Source: an uncultured Cellulophaga sp. (GTDB lineage Bacteria; Bacteroidota; Bacteroidia; Flavobacteriales; Flavobacteriaceae). From it: a stretch of 64,000 nucleotides of DNA. The position numbers were made by a program, and so were the translations under genes. Every line of letters begins with the position of its first letter. Position 1 is the stretch's first letter. This document shows positions 52,057 to 60,467 of this stretch, piece by piece. The DNA lies in contig CANLOV010000005.1 in assembly GCA_947492955.1 (NCBI GenBank), forward strand, positions 124,001 through 188,000. The letters are read 5' to 3'. Under the pieces are notes generated by a model. That model ran no database searches and was not told the origin of the DNA. It was given only the letters and a program-made list of their open reading frames with translations.

Positions 52057-52536
52057 TTATTTAAAGAATAACTGTGTGTAATACAATTTGCCATTAGTAT
52101 TTCTTTTTACGCTTATGGCTGTATGGGTAAATTCTCCCTCAATAGTTTTTCTGTGATTAGAACTTGCTAGCCAACCTTCAAAAGCAGCATTAGCACTTGT
52201 ATAATCTTTAGCTACATTTTCGGATACAAGAGACGCTTTTGTTTCAGCAGCAATATTAGATGCACGTGTATTAAAATTATCGTGGTTAGTAGTCCCTTTT
52301 ACTACCATATAGTCGGTATGTTCATTAGCATATTTATAGGCTACTGAACTAAACTCAAGCGAATTTTGACCTAAATTAAGCCTATGTTCATTAACAATAC
52401 TTAATAGCTCTTGTTCTACTTGTGTAACATTTTCTGCGGTTATAATGTTTGTCTCCTCAATACTTTCTTTACTACAAGATAATAGTAGTGTACCAAAAAG
52501 TAATGTAAGGACATAATACTGTAATCTAATTTTCAT
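52057..52536 (-). CDS. CAP-domain lipoprotein (copy 2)
   Basis: A 159-residue paralogue of the protein at 51309-51797. Lipobox LLLSC with Cys21. The CAP domain has ELLSIVNEHRLNLGQNSLEF, ANEHTDYMVVKGTTNHDNFN, SENVAKDYTSANAAFEGW and LYYTQLFFK at the end. The two copies share most motif residues but have diverged in the N-terminal third, so the duplication is not recent. The 254-bp interval upstream (52537-52790) holds no gene that I see. Confidence 0.87.
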   Translation of the reverse strand: MKIRLQYYVLTLLFGTLLLSCSKESIEETNIITAENVTQVEQELLSIVNEHRLNLGQNSLEFSSVAYKYANEHTDYMVVKGTTNHDNFNTRASNIAAETKASLVSENVAKDYTSANAAFEGWLASSNHRKTIEGEFTHTAISVKRNTNGKLYYTQLFFK

Positions 52537-52740
52537 ATAGTTTCTAATTGCAAGTAGGTGTCTATTCTATTTGCAAGTAGGATGAGAAGATTGGGGTATT
52601 CTCGTGTTCTTAATTTAGACTGGGGGTCTGTTCTCTATGCAATTATATACAAATAGTTAGTGATAGGTTTTATAATATTCTTTTTTTCGATGAATTACAC
52701 GTTATTTTACTTCTAAAGTAAACATTGTAAGAATATTAAA

Positions 52741-52778
52741 ACACCTATGCTAAATTTATAAAAAGATAGGATAGGTGT
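52741..52778 (-). terminator. Weak terminator of the kduI-kduD operon
   Basis: ACACCTAT (52741-52748) pairs with ATAGGTGT (52771-52778) across a 22-nt loop, followed on the minus strand by TTTT. It lies just after kduD. Confidence 0.4.
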
Positions 52779-52790
52779 GTTAAATATGTT

Positions 52791-53585
52791 TTAATCTTCG
52801 TTAGAGGGCTTACCAATAGTAGCAAGTATACCACCATCTACATATATTACTTGTCCGTTAACAAAGCTACTTGCTTCTGAACTTAAGAATATAGCGGCTC
52901 CTTGTAAATCGTTAGGGTCTCCCCATTTAGCTGCGGGGGTTCTGTTAACAATAAAATCGTTAAACGGGTGTCCGTCTACTCTAATAGGTGCTGTTTGCGA
53001 AGTAGCAAAATACCCAGGGCCAATTCCGTTAACCTGGATGTTATGTTTAGCCCATTCTGTGGCCATATTTTGGGTTAACATTTTTAAGCCTCCTTTTGCA
53101 GCAGCATATGCACCTACAGTATTTCTGCCTAGTTCACTCATCATAGAACAGATATTAATTATTTTCCCTTCTTTTTTAGCAATCATGTTTTTTACTACAT
53201 GTTTAGATACAATAAAAGGACTTACTAAATCAATATCTATTACTTGTTTAAAATCGGCTACTTCCATTTCTTCTAAAGGAGTTCTTTTTATGATACCCGC
53301 ATTGTTAATAAGGATATCAATAGTACCAACCTCAGTTTCAATTTTTTTAATAGCTTGTATTACTTCTGCTTCATTAGCTACATTAAATTGATAGCCTAAG
53401 GCATTAATGCCTTCGCTTTTATAATGTGCTACAGCATCATCAATTTTTTGTTTAGATGAATTTCCGTTTACTATAATTGTTGCTCCTGCTTTTCCTAAAC
53501 CAGTAGCCATAGCCATTCCTAGACCATGAGTACTACCTGTAACTAAAGCAATTTTTCCTTCTAAATTAAATAACGATACTCCCAT
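52791..53585 (-). CDS. kduD: 2-dehydro-3-deoxy-D-gluconate 5-dehydrogenase (KduD-like SDR)
   Basis: A 264-residue SDR that interconverts 3-deoxy-D-glycero-2,5-hexodiulosonate and KDG. The cofactor loop is VTGSTHGLGMAMATGL, NNAG is in LINNAGIIKRTPLEEM, the catalytic YxxxK is YAAAKGG, and the C-terminus has the VDGGILATIGKP end of KduD. I chose ATG 53585 (MGVSLFNLEGKIALVTG); an in-frame ATG 72 bp upstream runs into kduI and is not credible. It lies 2 bp downstream of kduI. Confidence 0.9.
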   Translation of the reverse strand: MGVSLFNLEGKIALVTGSTHGLGMAMATGLGKAGATIIVNGNSSKQKIDDAVAHYKSEGINALGYQFNVANEAEVIQAIKKIETEVGTIDILINNAGIIKRTPLEEMEVADFKQVIDIDLVSPFIVSKHVVKNMIAKKEGKIINICSMMSELGRNTVGAYAAAKGGLKMLTQNMATEWAKHNIQVNGIGPGYFATSQTAPIRVDGHPFNDFIVNRTPAAKWGDPNDLQGAAIFLSSEASSFVNGQVIYVDGGILATIGKPSNED

Positions 53586-53587
53586 AA

Positions 53588-54427
53588 TTACCTTAATTCT
53601 GTAATTTTTGCAGTATCCATATCTGTATAATCTAAGTTTTCTCCTGCCATTCCCCAAATAAATGTATAGTTAGAAGTTCCTGCACCACAATGAATAGACC
53701 ATGGCGGAGATATTACTGCTTCATGATTCTGCATCCATATATGTCTTGTTTCTTGTGGTTGTCCCATAAAATGACAAACTGATTGTCCTTCTGGTACATC
53801 CATATAAAAGTATATTTCCATTCTGCGATCATGTACATGTGCTGGCATTGTATTCCATACACTTCCTGCCTTTAATTCTGTCATTCCCATTTGTAATTGA
53901 CAAGAAGTAATTACCCCACCAATAATCATTTGGTTAACTGTTCTATGGTTCGCTGTTTCTAAAGAACCCAATTCTAATTTATTTGCTTCTGCTAAGCTTA
54001 CTTTTTTAGTTGGGTAATTTCTGTGAGCAGGGGCAGAATTTAAATAAAATTTTGCAGGCTTAGTAACATCATTACTTTTAAATATAACCTCTTTAATACC
54101 CATTCCTATATACAAAGCATCTTTATGTTCTAATGTATACGATTCTCCATCTACTTCAACAGTACCAGATGCACCAGCATTTATAATCCCTAATTCTCGT
54201 CTTTCTAAAAAATAAGGAGATTTTAAAGGGTCTATGTTCTCTAGTTTTAATGGTTTTAAAGGAACAGCAGAACCAGCTATGTAACGATCGTAATGAGAAT
54301 AAGTAAGGTTTATTTTACCAGGCTGCATTAAGTTATCTATTAGAAACTCTTCTCTTAATTCTTTAGTATCATATTTTTTTACTGCCTTTGGACTAGAGGC
54401 ATATCTTGTTTCGTATTGTGTAGACAT
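53588..54427 (-). CDS. kduI: 5-dehydro-4-deoxy-D-glucuronate isomerase
   Basis: A 279-residue cupin-type isomerase that converts 5-keto-4-deoxyuronate (from pectin or other polyuronate breakdown) to 3-deoxy-hexodiulosonate. Metal-binding His and Glu lie in [19 protein letters not shown] and [16 protein letters not shown], and the end [20 protein letters not shown] is typical. I chose ATG 54427 ([12 protein letters not shown]) over the in-frame start 39 bp upstream. It heads the kduI-kduD operon. A perfect 24-bp palindrome lies 50 bp upstream. Confidence 0.94.
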   Translation of the reverse strand: MSTQYETRYASSPKAVKKYDTKELREEFLIDNLMQPGKINLTYSHYDRYIAGSAVPLKPLKLENIDPLKSPYFLERRELGIINAGASGTVEVDGESYTLEHKDALYIGMGIKEVIFKSNDVTKPAKFYLNSAPAHRNYPTKKVSLAEANKLELGSLETANHRTVNQMIIGGVITSCQLQMGMTELKAGSVWNTMPAHVHDRRMEIYFYMDVPEGQSVCHFMGQPQETRHIWMQNHEAVISPPWSIHCGAGTSNYTFIWGMAGENLDYTDMDTAKITELR

Positions 54428-54476
54428 AATGAATTGATTTTTATGTGTGTAAATTATTTTATACAAATGTAAAAAA

Positions 54477-54500
54477 TTAAATACAATCGATTGTATTTAA
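54477..54500. promoter_or_regulatory. LacI-type operator, 24-bp palindrome before kduI
   Basis: The half-site TTAAATACAATC is followed directly by its exact inverse (CG at the centre). It sits between the divergent kduI and LacI genes, 50 bp from the kduI ATG and 127 bp from the LacI ATG. The 16-bp core recurs at 56854-56869. A LacI protein gene at 54627-55643 is the obvious regulator. Confidence 0.8.
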
Positions 54501-54626
54501 TTGTAAAACAAATATCTTTTGTATAATTAATATATTATTTTAGTACTTGAGTTAAAAATTAAATACTAGTAATTATTTTTACAGCTGAAATTGTAGATGA
54601 GTTTTGGGTCATAAAAAGAGTTTAGA

Positions 54627-55643
54627 ATGAGTAATAAGGTTACAATACATGTGATTGCCAAGGCTTTAAATATAGATAGCTCAACTGTTTCTAGGGCTTT
54701 AAATAATAGTGATAGGGTTACCAAAAAAACAAAGGAGCTTGTCTTAAAAAAGGCAAAAGAATTAGGGTACCAAAGAAATTCATTAGCATCTAATTTACGA
54801 AAAAACAAATCTTATACTATTGGAGTTGTTGTACCTAGAATTTCTCGTCACTTTTTTTCATCTGCTATTTCTGGTATAGAGGAGATGGCATATTCATTAG
54901 GGTATAATGTTATAATTTGCCAGTCGTTAGAAGAACTTAGTAGAGAAGAAAGTATTATTAATAACTTAATTTCTAATAGAGTAGATGGTGTTCTTATATC
55001 TGTTTCTATGGAGACAGAAGATGGTGCTCATTTAAAAGCCTTAAAACAAAATAATGTTCCGTTAGTTTTTTTTGATAGACATTGTAATGCTTTATTAAAT
55101 ACAAGTAAAGTAAGTTTAGATGATGCACATGCTGCCTATGAGGCTACCAATTATTTAATTGGTAAAGGGAATAAAAGAATAGTACATTTTTCTGGCCCGC
55201 AGACTTTAAATATTTACAGAGAGCGATTAAAGGGATATATAAAAGCACTTAAAGAAAACAATATACCTTTTGATGAAGATCTTGTTTTAAGTTCAAGATT
55301 AATGGAGCTAAACGGAAAAGAATTAACAAAAAAAATTATCGATAATAATATAGTTATCGATGCTATTTTTTCTGCAAATGATTTAGCAGCAATAGGTGCT
55401 ATTAAATATTTAAAAAGTATTGGCAAAAAAATACCAGATGAAGTTAGTGTTATTGGTTTTAGTAACGAACCAGTTTCAGAAGTTATAGAGCCATCACTAA
55501 CAACCATAAACCAATTTGGTTTAAAGATGGGAAAAAAAGCATGTGAACTTCTTATACGTATAATTAATGGGGAGGCTTTAAAACCTCACGAAAAAAATGA
55601 GATTATAAAGCCAGAATTAATACTAAGAGAATCTACTTTATAA
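54627..55643 (+). CDS. LacI-family regulator of the uronate locus
   Basis: A 338-residue regulator. The HTH at 5-50 contains HVIAKALNIDSSTVSRALNN, then RVTKKTKELVLKKAKELGYQ. The sugar-binding domain continues to about 335 with GVVVPRISRHFFSSAISGIE and a late LAAIGAIKYL. Its operator probably is the CG-centred palindrome 127 bp upstream, so it controls kduI-kduD and itself and, by a second copy, the DUF4861 gene. It converges on the DUF4861 gene with one base between the stop codons. The inducer is likely a KDG-type sugar acid; that is inference. Confidence 0.92.
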   Translation: MSNKVTIHVIAKALNIDSSTVSRALNNSDRVTKKTKELVLKKAKELGYQRNSLASNLRKNKSYTIGVVVPRISRHFFSSAISGIEEMAYSLGYNVIICQSLEELSREESIINNLISNRVDGVLISVSMETEDGAHLKALKQNNVPLVFFDRHCNALLNTSKVSLDDAHAAYEATNYLIGKGNKRIVHFSGPQTLNIYRERLKGYIKALKENNIPFDEDLVLSSRLMELNGKELTKKIIDNNIVIDAIFSANDLAAIGAIKYLKSIGKKIPDEVSVIGFSNEPVSEVIEPSLTTINQFGLKMGKKACELLIRIINGEALKPHEKNEIIKPELILRESTL

Positions 55644-55644
55644 T

Positions 55645-56820
55645 TTATTTTTTAACAAAGCTTACAAGTAATGGATTTTGAATGTTTTGAGAGAAAGTAT
55701 CTAAATACTGTTGCCATTCTATTTGATTGTTAAATTGCTTACTTTCTTTCCATCCAAAACCAGCATAATAAACCACTTTATTATCAATAACTTTTAAATG
55801 AGCATAAGCATTACTTAAGTCAATAGTTTCGGTATCATACTTATCATAGCCAACAAACGTATTTGGAGCGGCAATAATAGCTGTTCCTAGTTCAGATGAA
55901 CCGTGAGGTTGCCAGTAGCTAACCCAATTGTTATTCTCATTACTGGTAACAACACCATCTTTTTCGTGTAAAGTTAAGCCTGCAGAAATAGTATTACTTC
56001 CTTCTATATTTATTTCAAATTTGGACAGGTTACTGCCTAAGTCTAAACTAATAATTCTAGATTCCTTTATTAATTTACCACCAGCATCCCAAGATTCGTA
56101 TTCAACATAAAAACTAGTTCTTAAAGGACCTGTGGTTATTGTTTTCCATTTGGTGTAATTTTTAGAAATATAGTAAGTGGTATCTTTTTTTACAGCAATT
56201 CCGCCAACACCTCTACTGACACCTACATGAAAATTATCTAAACCTTCTCCATTATCTTCATGATAAGTTCCTGCTGTTTCTAATTCTTTTTTGTACCATT
56301 TATTAATAATAGGGTACTCTACTTTCTTTAACCATGCATCTACTCCACTAGATAAGGTTCCGCCTGCAACACCATCTTCTTTCATTTTCTGAGCAGTAGG
56401 ACCAAAAATTCTAAAAGCTACTTTATTATTTTCCCATGTATAATCGTCTGTACGCTCTGGAACAAATCTAGAAAAACATAAATTTTCTGTTTTTGAGCTT
56501 TCTTCACTAGTAATAGTTACTATTTCGAATGTTTTTTTTGTGTTTGCAGCTATTTTAGGCTGAAACAATAATTGATCACCCATACCATCCCCATCATTAT
56601 CAACTAACTGTGTTAGCTCTAAAGTGTTAGTTTCGTTATTTTTAATACCAACCAAAGACAAATCTTTAACTTTTAAAAAATCTGCGGTTAATTCTACTGT
56701 TTCATATGCTCTCTCCTTATTTAAAGTATTTTCAATAGTAATATATGTAGACTCTTTTTTAGGAGAACAAGAAAAGAATGAAATTATTAGTACTACTATT
56801 ACTGTGTTAATTTTATTCAT
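55645..56820 (-). CDS. DUF4861 lipoprotein of the uronate locus
   Basis: A 391-residue secreted lipoprotein (lipobox FFSC, Cys18). The body is a large beta structure with LVDNDGDGMGDQLLFQPKIA, AFRIFGPTAQKMKEDGVAGG and NKWYKKELETAGTYHEDNGE, as found in DUF4861 proteins that accompany polyuronate-degrading genes. Its biochemical role is uncertain; family members have been linked to uronate or pectin breakdown. The ATG at 56820 (MNKINTVIVVL) is preferred to an upstream TTG. The operator at 56854-56869 lies 34 bp upstream. Confidence 0.8.
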   Translation of the reverse strand: MNKINTVIVVLIISFFSCSPKKESTYITIENTLNKERAYETVELTADFLKVKDLSLVGIKNNETNTLELTQLVDNDGDGMGDQLLFQPKIAANTKKTFEIVTITSEESSKTENLCFSRFVPERTDDYTWENNKVAFRIFGPTAQKMKEDGVAGGTLSSGVDAWLKKVEYPIINKWYKKELETAGTYHEDNGEGLDNFHVGVSRGVGGIAVKKDTTYYISKNYTKWKTITTGPLRTSFYVEYESWDAGGKLIKESRIISLDLGSNLSKFEINIEGSNTISAGLTLHEKDGVVTSNENNNWVSYWQPHGSSELGTAIIAAPNTFVGYDKYDTETIDLSNAYAHLKVIDNKVVYYAGFGWKESKQFNNQIEWQQYLDTFSQNIQNPLLVSFVKK

Positions 56821-56853
56821 AATAAATTTTTTCAAATTATTTAATGTTTAAAT

Positions 56854-56869
56854 ATACAATCGATTGTAT
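56854..56869. promoter_or_regulatory. LacI-type operator, second copy, before the DUF4861 gene
   Basis: The perfect 16-bp palindrome ATACAATCGATTGTAT is the same as the core of the palindrome at 54477-54500. It lies in the 93-bp gap between dctM and the DUF4861 gene, close to the ATG, so it probably controls that gene alone. Confidence 0.75.
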
Positions 56870-56913
56870 TTATGTGGTTTAAAAATCTTAAATATTTTAT
56901 ATAATCTTTAAAG

Positions 56914-58188
56914 TTAATCTATAAACAGGCTTGGTAATGCAAGAGATAAGCTAGGAAATAGAGTTACTATAATAAGCACAATAAAACTTACTATTAAGAA
57001 CGGAAAACCAGCTTTACTCACAGCACCTATAGATACTTTACCAATGCTCGAAGCTACAAATAAACAAACACCAACAGGGGGGGTTGTAAGTCCAATAATA
57101 AGGTTTAAAACAGCAATAACTGCAAAATGGATAGGGTCTACATCTACAGATAAAGCAACTTTTAATAAAATAGGAAATAAAATTAATAAAGCGGCTATTG
57201 TTTCCATAAAGGTACCTACTACAATAAGCAATAGGTTTATAAGTAATAGTACTACGTATTTATTATCTGTAAATCCTAAGATTTCATTAGATATAGTTTG
57301 TGGTATTTGTTCTGTAATTAAAATCCATCCAAAAAGATTGGCAAAGGCAACCAATATCATTAACGATGCAGATGTTTTCATAGAGTCTAATAACACTACT
57401 AAAACATTTTTATAGGTTAGTTTTTTATACACAAAAATACCAATGATTAGCGCATATATAATAGCAATTACAGAAGCTTCGGTTGGTGTAAATATTCCTC
57501 CAATGATTCCAAAAAGGATAATAAAAGTCATTAAAAGCGACCAGAAGGTATCTACAAACCCGCGAGAAACCTGCTTAAATGTACTACGAGGGTGTTTAGG
57601 GTAATTTTTCTTTTTAGAAATAAAGTAAGCAACTAATAATAATCCTACTCCTAATAATAACCCAGGAATGGCTCCTGCAAGAAATAATTTGCCAACAGAT
57701 AAGCCACTAAGTGTTGCCGCAATAATCATGGGTACACTAGGCGGAATTATAGGACCTATAGTAGAAGAAGCTGCTGTAACTGCAGAAGAGAATGCAGCAT
57801 CGTAGCCTTCTTTTTTCATGGCAGGTATCATAATAGATCCCATACTGGCAGTATCAGATATTGCAGTTCCAGAAATACCAGCAAATAACATGGAAGCACC
57901 AATATTTACCAATGATAATCCTCCTCTTATGTGCCCAAGTAAGTGGTTGCAAAATGTTATTATCTTTTCGGTTAACCCTCCTTGATTCATGAGATTACCA
58001 GCGATAATAAACCCAGGAATACTTAATAGTACAAAAACATCTATCCCAGAATACATTTTCATAGGGATAATTATTAATGGTACTCCTTTAAATAGAAGAT
58101 ATATAAGACAAGAGAAACCTAAAGAAAAAGCAATAGGATATCTTAATATTAAACATGCAACAAATATGATGATTAGAATCCAAATCAT
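56914..58188 (-). CDS. dctM: TRAP transporter large permease (DctM)
   Basis: A 424-residue inner-membrane protein with about twelve hydrophobic segments. The family motifs ISGTAISDTASMGSIMIPAM, SSTIGPIIPPSVPMIIAA and GLTTPPVGVCLFVASSIG are present. It carries the substrate pathway of a sodium-driven TRAP system with the small permease and the binding protein. The gene overlaps dctQ by one base. Confidence 0.95.
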   Translation of the reverse strand: MIWILIIIFVACLILRYPIAFSLGFSCLIYLLFKGVPLIIIPMKMYSGIDVFVLLSIPGFIIAGNLMNQGGLTEKIITFCNHLLGHIRGGLSLVNIGASMLFAGISGTAISDTASMGSIMIPAMKKEGYDAAFSSAVTAASSTIGPIIPPSVPMIIAATLSGLSVGKLFLAGAIPGLLLGVGLLLVAYFISKKKNYPKHPRSTFKQVSRGFVDTFWSLLMTFIILFGIIGGIFTPTEASVIAIIYALIIGIFVYKKLTYKNVLVVLLDSMKTSASLMILVAFANLFGWILITEQIPQTISNEILGFTDNKYVVLLLINLLLIVVGTFMETIAALLILFPILLKVALSVDVDPIHFAVIAVLNLIIGLTTPPVGVCLFVASSIGKVSIGAVSKAGFPFLIVSFIVLIIVTLFPSLSLALPSLFID

Positions 58189-58655
58189 TATTTTGATTTT
58201 TTAGTAACTTTTATAAATTCTTTCCAGGTGTAAAATAGTACACCTAATGCCATTATTAAAATGCTTAAAAAAGCAAAGGCCATGCGAAAGCCCATGCTTG
58301 GAGATTTTTCTGGAAAGCCAAGGATAATTAATTGTACGGCATATATTGCTACAATAGCAAATAATAAAAAGGTAGCAATTGGAATAATAATAGTAAGTGC
58401 TTTTTTAACTTTCTCTGGGAAGGAGTTATAAAACATGTCTAAATGCACATAGTATTTGCTTTTTAAAGCTAAACCAGCACCAAAAGATATGGCATACATA
58501 AAAAATAATCTTGAGGCTTCTTCTGTCCAGGAAGGGGCACTCTCTAAAAAGAAACGGGCAAATATTTGAAGTATAACCATTAAAATAAAGCCAACGGTGC
58601 TCCATAATGTTCCTATTTTTAGAAACTTTCCTATATTTTTAGTTAAAGTATTCAA
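58188..58655 (-). CDS. dctQ: TRAP transporter small permease (DctQ)
   Basis: A 155-residue inner-membrane protein with four hydrophobic segments (LWSTVGFILMVILQIFARFF, LFFMYAISFGAGLAL, TIIIPIATFLLFAIVAIYA, FLSILIMALGVLFYTW). SWTEEASRLFFMYAISFG is the DctQ family motif. It overlaps dctP by 4 bp and dctM by 1 bp, so the three are translated as a unit. Confidence 0.93.
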   Translation of the reverse strand: MNTLTKNIGKFLKIGTLWSTVGFILMVILQIFARFFLESAPSWTEEASRLFFMYAISFGAGLALKSKYYVHLDMFYNSFPEKVKKALTIIIPIATFLLFAIVAIYAVQLIILGFPEKSPSMGFRMAFAFLSILIMALGVLFYTWKEFIKVTKKSK

Positions 58656-59656
58656 TTGAGTTCTTTTTTAATTTGATGATAAACTTCTTGCATTTCTGGA
58701 GATAGGCTATTATATATACCTTTTTCACATTTTTTAATAAAAGCAACTTTATCTACTTTTATAAGCTCCATTCCTTTATCTCTTAACTCTTGCTGAATAC
58801 CTTTTTCACTTTCAACAAAAAGTTTGTGCTCGTAAACTTGCATGTCTTTTGCTGCTTGTAAAAAGATCTTTTTAAGGTCTGGAGGTAGTTTTTGAAATTG
58901 TTTTTCTCCAATAACTGGGTAGGTCCAACTTACTACATGTCCTGTTAAGTTAATGTATTTTTGAACTTCAAAAAAACCAGCATTTTTTATATTGGCAAAA
59001 GGATTTTCCTGAGCTTCTATAGTTCCTTGTTGTAAGGATGTAAAAACTTCTGAAAATGCCATAGGGGTAGGTTTAGCACCTAATGCAGCCCATGCAGTAA
59101 CAAAAGAAGGCACATTAGGAACTCTTATAATAAGTCCTTTTAAATCGTCAGGGTGTTTTATAGGCCTGTTAGAGGTAAGGTGTCGTTCGCCGCTATTAAA
59201 ATAACCTAAGGTTCGTAAGCCAGTTTTCTCTAGCATTTCTTTTTCTATTCGTTTTCCAATAGGACCATGAATTAGGCGTTTCATGTCTGTGGAATCTTTT
59301 AAAAGAAAAGGAAGTTCGCAGAAAGTGGCTATCTCAATCCAGTTGCTTAAAAGAGATCCCGTTATAGTCATATCTATAACCTCTGCTTGTATTAAACGAA
59401 TAGCTTCAATTTCTTTAGCTAATTGTTCGGAAGGGTAGACCTCTAATTTCATTCTACCATTAGAACGTTCTTCTAGTATTTTTTGAAAATATTCAAATCC
59501 TTTATACCAGGTATGGTTTTCGTTTACTAATAAACTAGCTCTTAATAAAAATTCGGGCTCTTTTTTAGCATTGGTACAGCCATTCAATAATAAGATAAAA
59601 GAAAAGAATAGCGTAAATCTAATTGCCAGATGAGTTGCCTGTTTTACATTTATCAT
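58652..59656 (-). CDS. dctP: TRAP transporter solute-binding protein (DctP)
   Basis: A 334-residue binding protein exported with a lipoprotein signal (lipobox LLNGC, Cys27). Family motifs: HTWYKGFEYFQKILEERSNG, IEAIRLIQAEVIDMTITG, and FTSLQQGTIEAQENPFANI with the conserved NP-type binding region. Most TRAP binding proteins are free in the periplasm, so the lipid anchor is a variation. Gene context points to uronate-derived acids. It lies 55 bp downstream of the response regulator gene with no palindrome in that gap. Confidence 0.92.
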   Translation of the reverse strand: MINVKQATHLAIRFTLFFSFILLLNGCTNAKKEPEFLLRASLLVNENHTWYKGFEYFQKILEERSNGRMKLEVYPSEQLAKEIEAIRLIQAEVIDMTITGSLLSNWIEIATFCELPFLLKDSTDMKRLIHGPIGKRIEKEMLEKTGLRTLGYFNSGERHLTSNRPIKHPDDLKGLIIRVPNVPSFVTAWAALGAKPTPMAFSEVFTSLQQGTIEAQENPFANIKNAGFFEVQKYINLTGHVVSWTYPVIGEKQFQKLPPDLKKIFLQAAKDMQVYEHKLFVESEKGIQQELRDKGMELIKVDKVAFIKKCEKGIYNSLSPEMQEVYHQIKKELN

Positions 59657-59711
59657 GGATAAATTTTATTAAAAAGGCAGTAAGTTATATATTTTTTAGG
59701 ATATAAGCATT

Positions 59712-60461
59712 TCAACGATGCATTTTATCTAGGATTTCTATAATCTCTGTTTTCTTACGTACAGACACAGGTACATTTTCACCATTTTTAAGCATTAAAT
59801 AACCGCCATCTGTTTTAATATAAGCACTAATACATTGCAGATTTACTAAATGACTTTGGTGTATGCGTATAAAGTCATAGTTTTTAAGCATATCCGCAAA
59901 ATACTTTAATGTTTTGGTTACAAATATTTTACGTTTGTCTTGTAGGTGGAAAATAGTATTATTACTATCCGATTCGCAACGAATAATATCATCTAAGTTT
60001 ACAATAATAATTTGATCTAGAGTATGTAAAGATATTTTGTTGGGTTTCTGTTCTGGAGCAGACAGTGTTTCTTTTAAAATATTTAAACGTTCTTTATTAG
60101 GTTGTATTTGTTGTTTTGCGCGATCTATAGCTAAACTTAAATCTTCATGAGAATAGGGCTTTAGCACATAATCTATAGCAGCAAATTTAAAAGCTCTAAT
60201 AGCAAATTCGTCACTAGCAGTTACAAAGATTATTTTTGATTTTAAATCTGGAAAAATTTCTAAAATATCAAAACCAGTACCGTCTCCTAGCATAATATCT
60301 AAAAAAAGAATATCGGGTTGGTTTTTGCGTAACACTTTAGCCGCTTCTACTACACTTTGTGCTGTTGCTATAATTTCTATTTCTGGATGCTTTGTTTCAA
60401 TATCGCTTTTTAAAAGCTGCAAAGCATCAATCATGTCTTCTACAATAATAGCTGTAAGCAT
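59712..60461 (-). CDS. LytTR-type response regulator
   Basis: A 249-residue regulator. Receiver domain about 1-120: AIIVEDMIDALQLL for the acidic pocket, Asp55 in FLDIMLGDGTGF as phosphoacceptor, and DYVLKPYSHEDLSLAID with the Lys. The LytTR DNA-binding domain is about 145-248 (SLHTLDQIIIVNLDDIIRCE, IRIHQSHLVNLQCISAYI). It is the partner of the sensor gene 6 bp upstream. LytTR proteins bind 9-bp direct repeats; I do not see one clearly upstream of dctP. Confidence 0.92.
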   Translation of the reverse strand: MLTAIIVEDMIDALQLLKSDIETKHPEIEIIATAQSVVEAAKVLRKNQPDILFLDIMLGDGTGFDILEIFPDLKSKIIFVTASDEFAIRAFKFAAIDYVLKPYSHEDLSLAIDRAKQQIQPNKERLNILKETLSAPEQKPNKISLHTLDQIIIVNLDDIIRCESDSNNTIFHLQDKRKIFVTKTLKYFADMLKNYDFIRIHQSHLVNLQCISAYIKTDGGYLMLKNGENVPVSVRKKTEIIEILDKMHR

Positions 60462-60467
60462 AGGTAT

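Noticed and set aside
53586-53657. Longer N-terminus for KduD reaching into kduI
   Set aside because: The extension is basic and non-homologous; MGVSLFNLEGK at 53585 is the normal start.
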